A stretch of 64,000 nucleotides of DNA from an uncultured Eggerthellaceae bacterium (GTDB lineage Bacteria > Actinomycetota > Coriobacteriia > Coriobacteriales > Eggerthellaceae), in NCBI GenBank assembly GCA_910588095.1, contig CAJUQH010000002.1:1-64000 (forward strand), in the 5' to 3' direction. Shown piece by piece: positions 62,718-64,000 of the stretch. Position numbers and translations under genes: made by a program. The notes under the pieces are model-generated. The model worked only from the letters and a program-made list of their open reading frames with translations, had not been told where the DNA came from and made no database searches. Position 1 is the first letter of the stretch; every line of letters begins with the position of its first letter.

Positions 62718-63647
62718 TTAGCTCAGGAAGTCCTCAAGGATCTCCTGCTCGGCTTCCTCCTCGGTCAGGCCCAGCGTCTCCAGCTTCACTATCTGATCGC
62801 CGGCTATCTTGCCAATGGCGGCCTCGTGCACCAGCACGGCGTCCTCGCTGGCCGCCTCGATGCCGGGGATGGCCGTCACCTTGGCGTTGCCCATGATGAT
62901 GGCGTCGCACTGCACATGGCCGCGGCAGGCGGACCGGCCGATGACCAGCGGGTTGAACACCTGCACCGAGTCGTCCTGGGCCACCGAGCGCGATATCACC
63001 TGCACGCTGGAGTCCTCGCCGTTGAGCTCCACCTTCATGTTGGAGGTGGCGGTCTGAGAATCGTGGGTGAGCAGCTTCTCGTTGAGCACCAGCTTGGCGC
63101 CCGCAGCCAGCTCGGCGTTGGTGTCGCGCACCGTGGACGACACGCCGCGCAGCTGCACCAGCTCCATCTCGCAGCTGGAGCCTTCCTCCATCACCACGTT
63201 GGTCACCGGGTTCAGGATGCGCTCGCCGGTGCCCTCGCCTTCGCCGTAGTGCTTCTCGACGTACTTCACGTGGGAGTTCTTGCCGCAGTAGAAGGTGTGG
63301 ATGCCGTCGTGCTCGGAAGCCTCGTGGCTCTCATTGTGGATGCCGCAGCCGGCTATGATGGTGATGTCGCAGTCTTCGCCGATGTAGAACGAGTTGTACA
63401 CGACGTCCTTCAGGCCCGACTGGGTGACGATGACGGGGATGAACACCGTCTCGCCCTTGGTGCCCGGCGCGATGCGGATGTCGATGCCGGGGTGGTCGGT
63501 CTTGGTGGCTATCTCGATGTTGGCCGAGGAATGACGCTCGACCAGCTGGCCGTCCTTGCGGATGTTGAAGGCGCCCTTGGGCATGCCGTGGATGTTGGCT
63601 ATCTCGGCAAGGAGCCCTTCGTCGATGGGTGAGAGGTCGACTGCCAT
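62718..63647 (-). CDS. Short SufB/SufD-type Fe-S cluster scaffold protein
   Basis: A 309-aa beta-helix scaffold protein of the SufB/SufD family, partner of the SufC ATPase encoded just upstream (17-nt gap). It shows the central repetitive core (ITIIAGCGIHNESHEASEHDGIHTF) and the C-terminal helical lid (SEDAVLVHEAAIGKIAGDQI). At 309 aa it lacks the long N-terminus of classical 470-aa SufB, matching the minimal SufC-SufB pairs of anaerobes. It assembles iron-sulphur clusters, which the radical SAM enzymes nearby need. AAAGGAG precedes the ATG. Confidence 0.88.
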   Translation of the reverse strand: MAVDLSPIDEGLLAEIANIHGMPKGAFNIRKDGQLVERHSSANIEIATKTDHPGIDIRIAPGTKGETVFIPVIVTQSGLKDVVYNSFYIGEDCDITIIAGCGIHNESHEASEHDGIHTFYCGKNSHVKYVEKHYGEGEGTGERILNPVTNVVMEEGSSCEMELVQLRGVSSTVRDTNAELAAGAKLVLNEKLLTHDSQTATSNMKVELNGEDSSVQVISRSVAQDDSVQVFNPLVIGRSACRGHVQCDAIIMGNAKVTAIPGIEAASEDAVLVHEAAIGKIAGDQIVKLETLGLTEEEAEQEILEDFLS

Positions 63648-63664
63648 GGTTGCGCTCCTTTACG

Positions 63665-64000
63665 CTAGCAGGTGGTGGGGATCTCGGTGATGTGCAGCTC
63701 GGTAGGCTCCGAGAGCTGGCAGCCGGGGATGCCCTTGGACACGAAGCCCAGCTGCGGCATGATGTCCTCCGGCGTGCCGGAGCGGTCGATGCGGCCGTCG
63801 CGCAGCACCACTATCTCGTCGGCCAGCTGGATGATGCGCTCCTGGTGCGAGATTATCACGATGGAGCGGCCGCCCTGGGCCTCGTGGATGTCGCGGAACG
63901 TCTCGGTGAGGCGGTCAAAGCTCCACAGGTCGATGCCCGCTTCGGGCTCGTCGTAGATGGCCAGCTTCGGGTCGCGGGCCAGGATGGTGGCTATCTCGAT
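63665..64000 (-). CDS. sufC: SufC, Fe-S assembly ATPase, 3' part
   Basis: C-terminal 111 residues of an ABC ATPase; the start lies beyond the window edge. Walker B with the SufC-type signature AIYDEPEAGIDLWSF is visible, followed by the H-loop IISHQER. The stop is 17 nt before the sufB start. With it, this forms a minimal Fe-S assembly complex. Confidence 0.88.
   Translation of the reverse strand: MEIATILARDPKLAIYDEPEAGIDLWSFDRLTETFRDIHEAQGGRSIVIISHQERIIQLADEIVVLRDGRIDRSGTPEDIMPQLGFVSKGIPGCQLSEPTELHITEIPTTC

Overview
The window is high-GC, densely packed chromosomal DNA whose gene content fits an anaerobic actinobacterium of the Coriobacteriia, most likely Eggerthellaceae. The reasons are the high GC with GC-ending codons, the short SufC-SufB iron-sulphur pair, a carboxyltransferase/biotin-carrier fusion beside accC, and several ArsS-like radical SAM genes. 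I cannot name the species from sequence alone. Most genes are on the minus strand. The main plus-strand genes are the Na+/H+ antiporter, comF, ahcY and the NifX-like gene.

Housekeeping half (1-35.7 kb). Reading the minus strand from high to low coordinates, trpS, an ABC-F ATPase, an M50 membrane protease, scpA, scpB and an rluB-type pseudouridine synthase form one block (6.9-0.35 kb). A four-tRNA cluster (His, Lys, CAT anticodon, Val) lies just upstream of trpS. Then come a CPA1 antiporter, argS with its terminator, tRNA-Arg, comF, a membrane GT2 glycosyltransferase and ahcY. A tightly overlapping operon runs from a carboxyltransferase-BCCP fusion through accC, an Asp23 protein, nusB and xseB to dxs (22.5-16.0 kb). 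After a surface-protein interruption (22.6-26.0 kb) follow a WalJ-type metallo-beta-lactamase protein, PNP, prmC and prfA. A cobalamin riboswitch then precedes a DUF4430 lipoprotein, EcfT, a fused EcfA-EcfA and an EcfS, together a predicted B12 importer. trxA and trxB follow.

Accessory metabolic region (35.7-50.8 kb). Two ArsS-like radical SAM proteins carry different N-terminal fusions: one to an ArsM arsenite methyltransferase, the other to a metallophosphatase-like domain. Around them lie a DUF5714 cysteine-rich protein, a COG0523 (CobW-type) GTPase, a divergent NifX-like protein, the Pit/DUF47 phosphate pair, an NrtA/SsuA-type ABC importer in an operon with a BioB-like radical SAM enzyme, and a sodium:solute symporter. 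An organoarsenical, arsenosugar-like, pathway is the natural reading for the ArsM-ArsS parts. Whether the transporters and the second ArsS belong to the same pathway is inference.

Surface and conflict region (50.8-62.7 kb). A 3388-residue RHS/YD-repeat protein of visibly lower GC has an N-terminal multi-helix membrane domain and ends in a NucA/NucB-like DNase domain. A DUF2625-like candidate immunity gene lies directly downstream. The window ends in sufB and the 3' part of sufC.

The most striking observation is an uninterrupted run of eight G residues near the 5' end of two separate large surface-type genes. In one (23-25.6 kb) the run puts a good signal peptide out of frame with an 820-residue exported protein, so the gene is OFF as read. 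In the other, the RHS gene, the run is in frame, so it is ON. This is the layout expected for slipped-strand phase variation.
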